This document shows, in pieces, positions 25,643 to 35,046 of a stretch of 64,000 bases of DNA. The notes below the pieces were generated by a model. That model made no database searches. It saw only the letters and a list, made by a program, of their open reading frames with translations, and had not been told where the DNA came from. Positions within the stretch are counted from its first letter, which is position 1. Every line of letters starts with the position of its first letter. Source of the DNA: Labilibaculum filiforme (GTDB lineage Bacteria > Bacteroidota > Bacteroidia > Bacteroidales > Marinifilaceae). The position numbers and the translations under genes are program-made. The stretch spans positions 210,001-274,000 of the forward strand of contig NZ_MVDD01000006.1 of the NCBI RefSeq assembly GCF_002843315.1, given 5' to 3'.

Positions 25643-27766
25643 ATGAGTAAATACTTCAGGTGGATTCGACAGAATTTAAATAACATCTACAGGTTTTTGA
25701 TCACATCAATGACCATAATTCTTATCACCTTATTGTTTCCTAATATTGGCAATTTTAAATACGAATACCAAAAAGGAAAACCATGGATGCACGAAACATT
25801 GATTGCGCCATTTGATTTTGCTCTTTTAAAAACAGACAGTGAGATTTCAAAAGAAAAAGATAGTATCTTAAATAAGTTTTATCCTTTTTACAAAAAGGAT
25901 ACTGCCGTAATTGCGGAAATAACCACTAAATTCAATACCAATTTTGATAAAAACTGGAACAATTTCACAAAATCTACTACCTATAAAAAACTAAATCATA
26001 CCAATCAAACCACCAACAAGGAAAGCTTACGATTTAAAGAATATCTCCTTTTAAATTTGAATCAAATTTATGATTTTGGAATTGCTGATTTTCAAATTGA
26101 ACAAAAAGAGTTAGGCTACAAGCGTCCCAATTTTATTAATAAATCAGTAAACAATCTTAACGAAATAGTTCCTATTGAAAATATTTATACTCCTAAAAGT
26201 GCTTACCAATTTATTTCGAAACAAGTAAAAGCAGATTTCCCCTCTCCTGCTTATCAAGGGTTTATTCAAGATTTAAATATAGACTCGTACCTACTTCCCA
26301 ATCTATTTTATGATGCAAACATGTCGGAACAAGTTAAAGCCAACATGCTGTCTATGGTATCCCTTTCGAAAGGAATTATTGAATCGGGAACTCGAATAGT
26401 ACTTGTTGGTGATATTATTGACGATCATACGTTTCTGGTGCTGGAATCACTAAAAAAAGACTATGAAAACATTCTAGGATCATCACAAAACCATTATCTG
26501 ATTGTGATTGGACAATGTATGCTAATTATTTCCTGTATTCTTCTGCTGTTTCTATACCTTCGAAATTTTAGAAAACAGATCTTACACGATAATAAAAAAC
26601 TACTTTTTATATTGCTGTTTGTACTACTATATGTTGCATTAACAATTCTTGTTCTTAAATTCACTATTGTTAACGTCTATCTAATTCCATTTGCTTTAAT
26701 AACGATTGTTGTTAGAACCCTTATGGATAGTAGAACTGCTCTCTTTGTTTTTATTATTACCGTTTTACTTACTGGATATCTTGCCCCAAATGGTTTTGAA
26801 TTTATATTCCTTCAACTTTCGGCTGGAATAATGGCCATTTATAGCTTACCAAGATTAGAGCGCCGTGGACAATTAGTTTTAACGGGAATCATCACCTTTT
26901 TAACCTATAGTGTAGTTTATTTTGCATTTGCTCTTACTCAGGAAACCAATATTGCAGCAATTAAATGGGAAAACTTTATATTTTTCGCAATAAATGGTCT
27001 GTTTTTAACATTTTCATACTCGCTGATCTACATTTTCGAAAAGCTGTTTGGTTTTCTTTCGGATGTTACTCTTATTGAATTATCGAATCAAAATCATCCT
27101 TTGCTACGTCAGTTATTGCAACACTCACCAGGTACTTTTCAACACTGTCTTCAGGTTGCCAATTTAGCCGAAGCTGCAATCAATAAAATTGGAGGAAATC
27201 CTTTATTAGTGCGTACTGGAGCTTTGTATCATGACATTGGGAAAATGAAACACCCCGCTTATTTTATTGAAAATCAATTAGGAAGCCAAAATCCACATGA
27301 CAAACTGGATTTTGATAAAAGTGCTCAGATTATTACTGACCATGTTAAATTTGGAGTGAAAATTGCAAAAAAACACAAACTTCCTCAGTTAATTATTGAT
27401 TTTATTGAGACGCATCATGGTGCCGGAAGAGTTCAATATTTCTATACCTCGTTTAAAAATAAGTATCCTGACAAGGAGATTGACGAAGAAAAATTTACTT
27501 ATCCAGGTCCAGATCCATTCACAAAAGAAACCGCTGTTTTAATGATGGCCGATTCTGTAGAAGCATCCTCGAGAAGTTTAAAGGAAAAAACTCCTGAAAG
27601 TATCCGAAATCTTATCGATAAAATTATTGACAAACAAATTGCTGAAAATCGTTTTCAAAATGCTGATGTAACCTTTAAAAACATCAATCAAATTAAAGAT
27701 ATTTTCACCAAAGCGCTTATCAATGTGTATCATGCACGAATTGAATATCCTAAAGAAAATAAATAA
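25643..27766 (+). CDS. PgpH-type 7TM HD phosphodiesterase (c-di-AMP)
   Basis: 707 residues. An N-terminal membrane helix (about 17-35), a large extracytoplasmic 7TMR-HDED domain (about 40-285), six or seven clustered membrane helices (about 288-475) and a cytoplasmic HD domain. The HD motif is His530-Asp531 (YHDIGKMKHP), with EN, ITDHVKFGVKIA, ETHHGAG and MMADSVEASSR completing the metal site. This layout is that of PgpH/YqfF proteins, which hydrolyse cyclic di-AMP. A diadenylate cyclase is expected elsewhere in the genome. Monocistronic, with a large hairpin after the stop. Confidence 0.94.
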   Translation: MSKYFRWIRQNLNNIYRFLITSMTIILITLLFPNIGNFKYEYQKGKPWMHETLIAPFDFALLKTDSEISKEKDSILNKFYPFYKKDTAVIAEITTKFNTNFDKNWNNFTKSTTYKKLNHTNQTTNKESLRFKEYLLLNLNQIYDFGIADFQIEQKELGYKRPNFINKSVNNLNEIVPIENIYTPKSAYQFISKQVKADFPSPAYQGFIQDLNIDSYLLPNLFYDANMSEQVKANMLSMVSLSKGIIESGTRIVLVGDIIDDHTFLVLESLKKDYENILGSSQNHYLIVIGQCMLIISCILLLFLYLRNFRKQILHDNKKLLFILLFVLLYVALTILVLKFTIVNVYLIPFALITIVVRTLMDSRTALFVFIITVLLTGYLAPNGFEFIFLQLSAGIMAIYSLPRLERRGQLVLTGIITFLTYSVVYFAFALTQETNIAAIKWENFIFFAINGLFLTFSYSLIYIFEKLFGFLSDVTLIELSNQNHPLLRQLLQHSPGTFQHCLQVANLAEAAINKIGGNPLLVRTGALYHDIGKMKHPAYFIENQLGSQNPHDKLDFDKSAQIITDHVKFGVKIAKKHKLPQLIIDFIETHHGAGRVQYFYTSFKNKYPDKEIDEEKFTYPGPDPFTKETAVLMMADSVEASSRSLKEKTPESIRNLIDKIIDKQIAENRFQNADVTFKNINQIKDIFTKALINVYHARIEYPKENK

Positions 27767-27794
27767 AACCTGATCGTTATATTTTTACCAACAA

Positions 27795-27842
27795 CTTGAT
27801 TTCAATCTAGAATCGAAGCCTCGAAACTAGATTGAAATCAAG
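27795..27842. repeat. perfect 16-bp inverted repeat hairpin
   Basis: CTTGATTTCAATCTAG at 27795-27810 is exactly complemented at 27827-27842, with a 16-base loop that holds a further TCGA...TCGA pair. It lies 28 bp after the pgpH-like stop. No T-run follows, so it is not a standard terminator, though it may still protect or end the transcript. Confidence 0.85.
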
Positions 27843-28036
27843 AAACTATAAAGCAATTCAACTTTACCAACTGCTTTTTCACTCGTTTTACCTCAAATTG
27901 TACATTCGGATTTGCATTTTTTTCTCGAACCATTTTTTCGTAACTTAAAACTACTGTTAGTTTTTATTCTCACGAAACAAATGAAGCTTATTATATAAAC
28001 TAATCACAGTGTTTTTCATTCAAAACCCCAACAATT

Positions 28037-29689
28037 ATGATACGAAAACCTCTATTTTTATTTGCACTCATCTTTTCAATCTTTTTTGGTTTTTCCTGTC
28101 AATCGAATCAAAAAACAGAAGAAAAAGAAAAATCGGATTCGGTAATGGAGCGCAAATTGGCTAATTATGCGAAAGTTAGCCTCTCGGCCGATTTAAGTCA
28201 CCTAAGCCTAAATCAGATCAAGTTATTTTCTCAGCTAATTAGAGTTTCAAATGCTATTGATGAAATTTATTGGTTACAAGCATATGGAAATAAAAACGAT
28301 CTACTGAGTAAAATAACAGATCCTGTTATGAAAGAATACGCAATGATTAATTATGGTCCATGGGATCGTTTGGATGGATTCGCACCATTCACCGACGACT
28401 TTCCTCCTCGCCCCTTAGGTGCAGGTTTTTTTCCCGACAATATTAATCCTGAAGAATTCTTTTCTTTCAAAAATGACAATAAATACAACGCATATACAAC
28501 ATTAACACGGTCTGAAAATGGCGAATTAGAAGTAATACCTTACCACATTGCTTACCAAAATCAACTAAACAATGCAGTAGCAGCACTAAAAATTGCTGCA
28601 GAACTCAGCGAAACAGAAGATTTTAAAATATATCTATTGCAACGTGCCTCCGATTTACTTGCCGATAATTTCGAAAAAAGTGACCAACTATGGATGCATC
28701 TAAAAAATAACCCATTAGATTTTATTGCTGGTCCTATTTCAAACACCGAAGATCATTTAATATGGACTAAGTATTCTTACGGAGCTTTTATTTTATTAAG
28801 AAATCAGGAATGGACAAAAAATGTCGAGAAATATTCGTTACTACTTCCCTATTTACAAAAAAATCTTCCAGTTGCCGACAAATATAAAACAGAAATACCC
28901 TCGGAATCGGCTCAAATCGTAATTTACGATGTTTTATATAATTCGGGATATTGTAACGCTGGGAATAAACTTATTGGTTTGAATTTACCCATTGGTACGA
29001 ACCTTACCAGCGGAAGTAAAAAACTGCATTTTAAAAATGTTATGCAGGCTAAATTTGATCAAATTCTTCAACCAATTACCAATTTGGTTATCGATGAAAG
29101 TCAACGTAAGAATGTATTATTCCAATCATTTTTTTTAAACACTATTTTTTATGAAATAAGTGATGGTCTTGGAATAAAACAGACTATCAACGGAAACGAG
29201 AGTGTGAAAAACGCTTTAAAAGAGCACTATAATGTGATAAACGAAGTAAAAAACGATGTGCTTCGAATGTTTTTTATTGGGCAGCTTAATGATATGCGCG
29301 AAATAAAAGATGGGGAACTAATGGATAATTACGTTACCTATATGGCTGACGTATTTAGATCTATTCGATTTGGTGTGAAAGATGCTCAAGGTGTCGCAAA
29401 TATGATTCGATTTTACTATTTTGAAGAAAATGAGGCTTTTAAATACAACGCTAAAAATGGCACTTACAAAGTTAATTTTTACAAGATGAAAAAAGCCATT
29501 GAATCTCTATCGAAATTAGTTCTTGAAATTCAAGGAAACGGCGATTATGAAGCGGCAGATCGGCTAATTAAGGACAAAGGATATATTCATAATGAACTAT
29601 TGCAAGATCTGTATCGAATTCAACGAGCAAAAGTTCCTAAAGATATTGTTTACGATCAAGGTGAAAAAGTTATTATTTCCAGTAACTAA
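28037..29689 (+). CDS. lipoprotein related to Bacteroidetes M49/DPP III-like zinc hydrolases, zinc histidines lost
   Basis: 550 residues with a lipoprotein signal (FFGFSC, Cys21). The fold blocks are recognisable: INYGPWDRLDG, LGAGFFPDNINPEEFFSF, FIAGPISNTEDHLIWTKYSYGAF and DEYMADVFRSIRFG-like late helices. In the active relatives I know, the zinc helix reads HE-x-x-HGLG and a later E-x-x-K-A-D supplies the third ligand. Here it reads YEISDGLG (372-379): both His are replaced, by Tyr372 and Asp376, while Glu373 and the later NEVKND (402-407) remain. Zinc binding in the usual way looks impossible, so I infer a binding protein or pseudoenzyme at the outer membrane or periplasm. A terminator follows. 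Confidence 0.72.
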   Translation: MIRKPLFLFALIFSIFFGFSCQSNQKTEEKEKSDSVMERKLANYAKVSLSADLSHLSLNQIKLFSQLIRVSNAIDEIYWLQAYGNKNDLLSKITDPVMKEYAMINYGPWDRLDGFAPFTDDFPPRPLGAGFFPDNINPEEFFSFKNDNKYNAYTTLTRSENGELEVIPYHIAYQNQLNNAVAALKIAAELSETEDFKIYLLQRASDLLADNFEKSDQLWMHLKNNPLDFIAGPISNTEDHLIWTKYSYGAFILLRNQEWTKNVEKYSLLLPYLQKNLPVADKYKTEIPSESAQIVIYDVLYNSGYCNAGNKLIGLNLPIGTNLTSGSKKLHFKNVMQAKFDQILQPITNLVIDESQRKNVLFQSFFLNTIFYEISDGLGIKQTINGNESVKNALKEHYNVINEVKNDVLRMFFIGQLNDMREIKDGELMDNYVTYMADVFRSIRFGVKDAQGVANMIRFYYFEENEAFKYNAKNGTYKVNFYKMKKAIESLSKLVLEIQGNGDYEAADRLIKDKGYIHNELLQDLYRIQRAKVPKDIVYDQGEKVIISSN

Positions 29690-29708
29690 CTCACCTATTT
29701 AGTAAAAA

Positions 29709-29738
29709 AAAGGCATTCTCGGGAATGCCTTTTTTTAT
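29709..29738 (+). terminator. rho-independent terminator
   Basis: AAAGGCATTC and GAATGCCTTT around a TCGG tetraloop, followed by a T-run. Confidence 0.95.
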
Positions 29739-29766
29739 TTCCATTTTTCAAATAAAATATTAATCA

Positions 29767-29774
29767 TATATTTG
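29767..29774 (+). promoter_or_regulatory. -7 element (TATATTTG) for the TonB receptor gene
   Basis: TAnnTTTG match 34 bp before the ATG at 29809. Confidence 0.55.
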
Positions 29775-29808
29775 AACTCAAAACTCAATCCCGAAAAATT
29801 TATAGCAA

Positions 29809-32199
29809 ATGCTTCGTCTCCTTCTTTGTTTTCTATCGCTCTTTACTTGCATAAGCGGTTTCTCTCAGATGGTTAAACTCATCGATTCGGAAACCCAAAA
29901 ACCGATAGAGAATGTGTATCTATTTGATTCTAAAAATTCAACACTAAGCAATTCCAAAGGAGAAGCAAGCTTGGTAGGTTTTTCAAGAAACGATCAGCTC
30001 TACTTCCAGCATCCTTCGTATAAAAACATTCAACTTTCCTTTTCTGAACTTGAACAAAAATCGTTTATTATCTCCTTACAGTCGGATATCTTTCCAATAT
30101 CCGAAGTGGTAATATCTGCAAATAAATGGGAAGAGAATAGTAATGAAATTCCAATAAAAGTGATACAAATTACTCCCGAACAAATTAAAAACAGTACTGC
30201 CCAAACAAGTGCTGATTTATTAAAAGAAGGAAATCAAATTTACATTCAAAAAAGTCAATTAGGTGGCGGAAGTCCCATGATTAGAGGTTATGCAGCCAAC
30301 CGAGTTCTTATTGTTTTAGATGGCATTCGTCTTAATAATGCTATTTACCGAAGTGGTAACCTTCAAAATATTCTTAATGTCGACCCCAATAGCCTTGAAG
30401 GTGCTGAGGTAATTTTAGGTCCAGGATCCATTATTTATGGAAGCGATGCAATTGGTGGTGTAATGGATTTTCATACCATTAAGCCTCGTTTATCGACTTC
30501 CCAAAAACCCTATACCAACTTTTCATTCAAATCTCGCTATTCGTCAGCAAATGGTGAAATAATGAATCATGGCAAATACAATTTTGGCACCTCCAAATTA
30601 AGTTTGGCAGGTAGTATTAGTTATTCCGATTTCTCGGATTTAAAAATGGGACAGCATGGTCCTGACGATTATTTACGACCAGAATATGTGATTAGTAAAA
30701 ATGGTATCGACGAAATCGTACAAAATTCAAATTCGAAACTACAAAAATTTAGTGCTTATTCGCAACTTAATATTTTGCAAAAAATACGTTACAAAGCCTC
30801 CGAAACTCTTGATTTTCAATATAGTTTTCATCATTCCGAAACTTCGGACATTCCACGCTACGATCGACTAATTGAATATTCGGGAAACCAGCTAAAATAT
30901 GCCGAGTGGTTTTATGGTCCACAGAATCTGCAACTACATTCTTTTAAAATTAACAACTCCCAACCAACATTTGCCTATAATTCCTTTACTATAATAACAG
31001 GATATCAGAAGTATCAAGAAAGTAGAAATAGCAGGAAATTTGGTACTACAAATCTCACAAAACGTGAAGAAAATCTTAAAATATATTCGATAAATGTAGA
31101 TGCCGAAAAACAAGTAAACTCATTCACTCAATTATTTTATGGTAGCGAATGGACGTACAATAAACTTGATTCCTACGGAAATGATATCGATATATTTACG
31201 CATAACAAGCAGGAAATAGCAAGTCGTTACCCCGATAATTCAAAATATTCCAGCTTTGCTTTGTACACCAATTTAAAATGGAAATTGAATACCAAATGGA
31301 CACTAAATACAGGGATACGGTATTCTCATGTTTGGATTAAATCTGATTTGGATAATCAATTCTACAATTTCCCATTCGATAATCTGAATCTTTCCTCTGG
31401 TGCACTAAACGGAGGTATCGGAATAAGTCATTTGTCGAATTCTGGATGGTTACTTAAAATTAATGCGACATCTGGTTTTAGAGCTCCAAACATTGATGAT
31501 GTTGCCAAGGTATTTGATTCGGAACCTGGAAAAGTAATTGTGCCTAACCAAAATTTGAAACCCGAAACTGTTTACAATTTTGAAACGAACCTGAGCAAAA
31601 ACTTCTCCAACCTTCTGTTTGTTGATTTAAATTTATTTTATTCCTTTTTAGATCAGGCGATGATCAGAAAAGATTTTTCCTATAACGGTCAAACCTCTAT
31701 GCTATATGATGGAGAAGAAAGTACCATTCAAGCCATTGTAAATGCCGATAATGCAAAGATATGGGGTGGCAATTTTAGTACTATTCTTAAACTTTCTGAT
31801 CACTTTTCTGCCAATTCTAGTATTACAATTACCAATGGCGAATATAAAGATGGTAGTCCGGTACGACATGTACCTCCACTTTTTGGAAATATTTCGCTTA
31901 CCTACAAAGGAAAATTCTTGAGTTCGAAGCTTGGTTTTGAATTCAACGATAAGATCAGCTATAAAGACCTTGCAGATACAGAAAGAGACAAAGCCTATTT
32001 GTATGCCAAAGATAAAAATGGAATGCCCTATTCTCCTTCTTGGCAAATTCTTAACCTGAACAATCAAATTCAAATTAGTAAACTACTCCAAGCTAATATA
32101 AGTGTCGAAAACATCCTTAATAAGCGTTACAGACCTTATTCATCCGGAATTAGTGCTGGTGGTAGAAATTTTATTTTAGGTGTTTCTTACGACTTGTAA
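29809..32199 (+). CDS. TonB-dependent outer-membrane receptor
   Basis: 796 residues with a signal peptide ending CISGFSQ. A small carboxypeptidase-regulatory-like domain (about 22-95, SETQKPIENVYLFDSKNST) is followed by the plug domain (about 110-230): MIRGYAANRVLIVLDGIRLNNA, then EVILGPGSIIYGSDAIGGVMDF. A 22-strand barrel follows, ending GGRNFILGVSYDL with ENILNKRYRPY near the end. The plug style is that of haem, siderophore or cobalamin receptors rather than SusC proteins, and no SusD partner is next to it. The ligand is not decided by sequence. It appears monocistronic. Confidence 0.92.
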   Translation: MLRLLLCFLSLFTCISGFSQMVKLIDSETQKPIENVYLFDSKNSTLSNSKGEASLVGFSRNDQLYFQHPSYKNIQLSFSELEQKSFIISLQSDIFPISEVVISANKWEENSNEIPIKVIQITPEQIKNSTAQTSADLLKEGNQIYIQKSQLGGGSPMIRGYAANRVLIVLDGIRLNNAIYRSGNLQNILNVDPNSLEGAEVILGPGSIIYGSDAIGGVMDFHTIKPRLSTSQKPYTNFSFKSRYSSANGEIMNHGKYNFGTSKLSLAGSISYSDFSDLKMGQHGPDDYLRPEYVISKNGIDEIVQNSNSKLQKFSAYSQLNILQKIRYKASETLDFQYSFHHSETSDIPRYDRLIEYSGNQLKYAEWFYGPQNLQLHSFKINNSQPTFAYNSFTIITGYQKYQESRNSRKFGTTNLTKREENLKIYSINVDAEKQVNSFTQLFYGSEWTYNKLDSYGNDIDIFTHNKQEIASRYPDNSKYSSFALYTNLKWKLNTKWTLNTGIRYSHVWIKSDLDNQFYNFPFDNLNLSSGALNGGIGISHLSNSGWLLKINATSGFRAPNIDDVAKVFDSEPGKVIVPNQNLKPETVYNFETNLSKNFSNLLFVDLNLFYSFLDQAMIRKDFSYNGQTSMLYDGEESTIQAIVNADNAKIWGGNFSTILKLSDHFSANSSITITNGEYKDGSPVRHVPPLFGNISLTYKGKFLSSKLGFEFNDKISYKDLADTERDKAYLYAKDKNGMPYSPSWQILNLNNQIQISKLLQANISVENILNKRYRPYSSGISAGGRNFILGVSYDL

Positions 32200-32357
32200 G
32201 GAAACTTTTAATTTAAACAAACTAATACTCGATCAATTTGACTTTAAAATGATAAGGAATACATCTCATTTATTAGGAAAATTAGATTCTCATTTCCAAC
32301 TAAGTCTGTAGTAAATGTTTTATTTTACCCTTTAAATATTTAATGCGAAACTATAAA

Positions 32358-32389
32358 AAAATCCAGTGAACAAAAGTCCACTGGATTTT
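32358..32389. terminator. bidirectional terminator
   Basis: AAAATCCAGTG and CACTGGATTTT form an 11-bp stem, with an A-run on the left giving a T-run on the minus strand. It sits between the convergent TonB receptor and the SusCD operon and probably ends the latter. Confidence 0.88.
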
Positions 32390-32441
32390 AATGTATTTAA
32401 TATTTTGAGTCATTCAGTAATTTGAATACATCAATTCTTAA

Positions 32442-33575
32442 TTATTTTTCGATATCGTACTCTTCAACAACAGCATGGAAAGATACAAAATCGTCAGCTT
32501 CAACCCTTGACTCGTTTACACCGGTAATTTCAATAGTACCATAGTAATCTTTCGAATCACGCATTGTTTTTACGATAAACTTATCACCAACTGTTACATT
32601 CATAATTACAGTCTCAGCAGTACCAGCATCATAAGCTGCTTTTAAAAGTGGAGCATTACTTACTTCCATTAAATCTTCCTCAGTAATTAGAACAAGACCT
32701 GTAGAGTTAATTGCAGTAATCCCTTGATACAACTGGTTAAAATCATTAGTGAATTGGATCATACATGCGGCATTAGCTACGTTAATAATTGAATCGCCAA
32801 TTAAATCGTAACCAGGTTTTTCAATATTAACCATACCTTCCGCTACATCACCAAGAAGATATTCATCAACGGTGAATGAAGTAGAAACAGTATCTCTAAA
32901 AGTACCAACAGAAGCAACTAGACGAACAAAAACAGTATCTCCAAGCATATAATCAGCTCCTTTTACACCAATATTTAAATCAGAATCATCATATGATTTT
33001 GACCAAAGATCAGCCCAAGTACCAGCTACACCAACTTTAACTGTTGCTTTAACATTAACACCAGTTGCAGTTTTTGGAGCAACTTTATAAGTAATGTTTT
33101 TTACTACATTCGATAGTTCATATATAGCATCGGAAACTTCAATATCATCTCCATCTTCATCAACATCCATATAAAAAGGATCTTTAATTGAAGAAGCCGA
33201 TATCATACTAATGGTTGTATACATCTCCTTAACCTTACCATCAACAGTCGCATTCACATAAATACGCTGAGAATCTCCAATTTCATTCAAACCAAGATCT
33301 GAACGAAGTAAAGTAACAGCAAACTTATTATTTGAAGCTGTTCCTGTATATAAAGAAACACCATCTTTTAATATAACAACATCAGTAACCACTTTTGATT
33401 CTGACATAAAATCAATTATAGTAGCGAGTTCAGTATCTAAAACCGTAAACTTCGTAGCCGATAAATCCAATTTAACGGAATCATAATAGTTAATGTCTTG
33501 GTCATAATCATCACACGAAAAAAGTGTAATTCCAAGAAACATTACTAAAATATATTTTAAAATATTTTTTTTCAT
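32442..33575 (-). CDS. surface lipoprotein of the SusCD operon, unknown domain
   Basis: 377 residues with a lipoprotein signal (GITLFSC, Cys21) followed by the acidic DDYDQD, which resembles the surface-export signals of Bacteroidetes lipoproteins. The rest is beta-rich and seems to hold two or three Ig-like modules (VTDVVILKDGVSLYTG, VRLVASVGTFRDTVSTSFTV) and a C-terminal globular part. I recognise no named family. Placed third in the SusC-SusD operon, 14 bp after susD, it fits the position of SusE-like or surface substrate-binding proteins. Ligand unknown. Confidence 0.75.
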   Translation of the reverse strand: MKKNILKYILVMFLGITLFSCDDYDQDINYYDSVKLDLSATKFTVLDTELATIIDFMSESKVVTDVVILKDGVSLYTGTASNNKFAVTLLRSDLGLNEIGDSQRIYVNATVDGKVKEMYTTISMISASSIKDPFYMDVDEDGDDIEVSDAIYELSNVVKNITYKVAPKTATGVNVKATVKVGVAGTWADLWSKSYDDSDLNIGVKGADYMLGDTVFVRLVASVGTFRDTVSTSFTVDEYLLGDVAEGMVNIEKPGYDLIGDSIINVANAACMIQFTNDFNQLYQGITAINSTGLVLITEEDLMEVSNAPLLKAAYDAGTAETVIMNVTVGDKFIVKTMRDSKDYYGTIEITGVNESRVEADDFVSFHAVVEEYDIEK

Positions 33576-33589
33576 AGTTTTTATATTTT

Positions 33590-35029
33590 TTAGAATTTAT
33601 CCCACCAAAGTTTAGTTGTTGCTGTATCCCCACCAATTGCAGCCGCAGCATCATGATAACTTGGATTCATGTCGTTCTCTGTATAAGGATATGGGAAACG
33701 AGTTGGAATATCAGAATAAGACATTCCTACAGGAAAGTTTAAAGTAGGAGCATCAAGTCTTCTCCACTCAGACCATCCTTCAATACCACGATTATACATC
33801 GCTAACCATTTTTGAGTACCAATTTTTTCTTTCCAAGTTCCAGGAGCAGTACTATAAGCAACAGATGATTGAGCTAAGTATGCATCAGCATCAGCCTGTG
33901 TTCCACCATAATACAGAATACTTGCTGTAATTCCATTATTATAATGTTGCTCAGCGGTTCCACTAATATTCCATCCTCTTTCAACAGCTTCTGCTAAAAA
34001 GAATTCCATTTCGGAATAATCAGAAAGAATAGCTTCCAATGTTGGGTCATAAAAATGATCTGTAAAATGTGAATAACTATTATAAGGTACTCCATCTACT
34101 AAACCGAAAGGAATTCCAACATATTCACCATCCTTTTGAGTAAACCATAATGGTAAACGTGGATCGTTTAATGCAACCATTTTATCGATTAAAGTATTAG
34201 AAGGACAGTAGTCATTACGATTATCAATTACAAAACCATCGTAAATAGTATTCACATAAGGATCTGTACCAATATATTCAAAAAATGCACCTTCAAAATT
34301 AGCATCGTATACACCTGCAGCAACAGCTGCTTCTACTTTAGCTTGAGAATTAAAAGCTGGAACGTCTGCCATACGCATAGCCATTCTTAACTTAAGTGAA
34401 TTTGCAAAAGTTTTCCATTTAGCAATATCACCATCAAATAATAACTCTTCAGCACCAAATGAATCATTATTAGCATTTAAAGCCGCAATCGCAGCATCTA
34501 ATCGAACGAATAAGTCTAAATATATAGTTTCCGCATCGTCATACTTTGGTACAAAATTTTCTGCACCTAAAACTGCCTCGGTATAAGGAACATCACCAAA
34601 AGTTTCAGTCAAAACTGAATAAGTGTAAACTTCTATAATTTCGATAATCGCTTTTTGGTTAATTGCCTTATCAGCTAAAGCACCCTCATAACCAGCGTTA
34701 TCTATCACCATTTTAGCTTCTTCAAGATCCATTAAAACATCTCTGTAGAATTCTGCCCAAAAAGTATCTGGAATACCACGATCCTGAAAATCGTAACGAG
34801 AACCATCTGTATAAGTAACATCAGACCAATACTGCGCTAACAAACGTGAAATGTTATAATTTACATTCATATTGTTATACTGATCGACAAAAGCGATCTC
34901 TGCAGTAGTAAATAAGGTTTCTACAGGGACTTCACTTGCGTGCTTAGGATCAATATTATCCTCCAATTCGCAAGAAACAATTCCCATCGTAGAAAAAATT
35001 CCTAATAATAAATATGTTATTTTTTTCAT
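33590..35029 (-). CDS. SusD/RagB family nutrient-binding lipoprotein
   Basis: 479 residues with a lipoprotein signal (GIVSC, Cys20). TPR-like helical start (FVDQYNNMNVNYNISRLLAQYW), FGDVPYTEA, the AKWKTFANSLKLRMAMRMAD helix typical of the SusD-like_2 subgroup, and late FFLAEAVERGW and WLAMYNRGIEGWSEWRR blocks. It caps the SusC channel encoded 17 bp upstream and delivers a ligand to it. Carbohydrate is usual, but peptide-type ligands are known (RagB), and no glycoside hydrolase is nearby. Confidence 0.95.
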   Translation of the reverse strand: MKKITYLLLGIFSTMGIVSCELEDNIDPKHASEVPVETLFTTAEIAFVDQYNNMNVNYNISRLLAQYWSDVTYTDGSRYDFQDRGIPDTFWAEFYRDVLMDLEEAKMVIDNAGYEGALADKAINQKAIIEIIEVYTYSVLTETFGDVPYTEAVLGAENFVPKYDDAETIYLDLFVRLDAAIAALNANNDSFGAEELLFDGDIAKWKTFANSLKLRMAMRMADVPAFNSQAKVEAAVAAGVYDANFEGAFFEYIGTDPYVNTIYDGFVIDNRNDYCPSNTLIDKMVALNDPRLPLWFTQKDGEYVGIPFGLVDGVPYNSYSHFTDHFYDPTLEAILSDYSEMEFFLAEAVERGWNISGTAEQHYNNGITASILYYGGTQADADAYLAQSSVAYSTAPGTWKEKIGTQKWLAMYNRGIEGWSEWRRLDAPTLNFPVGMSYSDIPTRFPYPYTENDMNPSYHDAAAAIGGDTATTKLWWDKF

Positions 35030-35046
35030 CTTATTTTTCTTTAATA

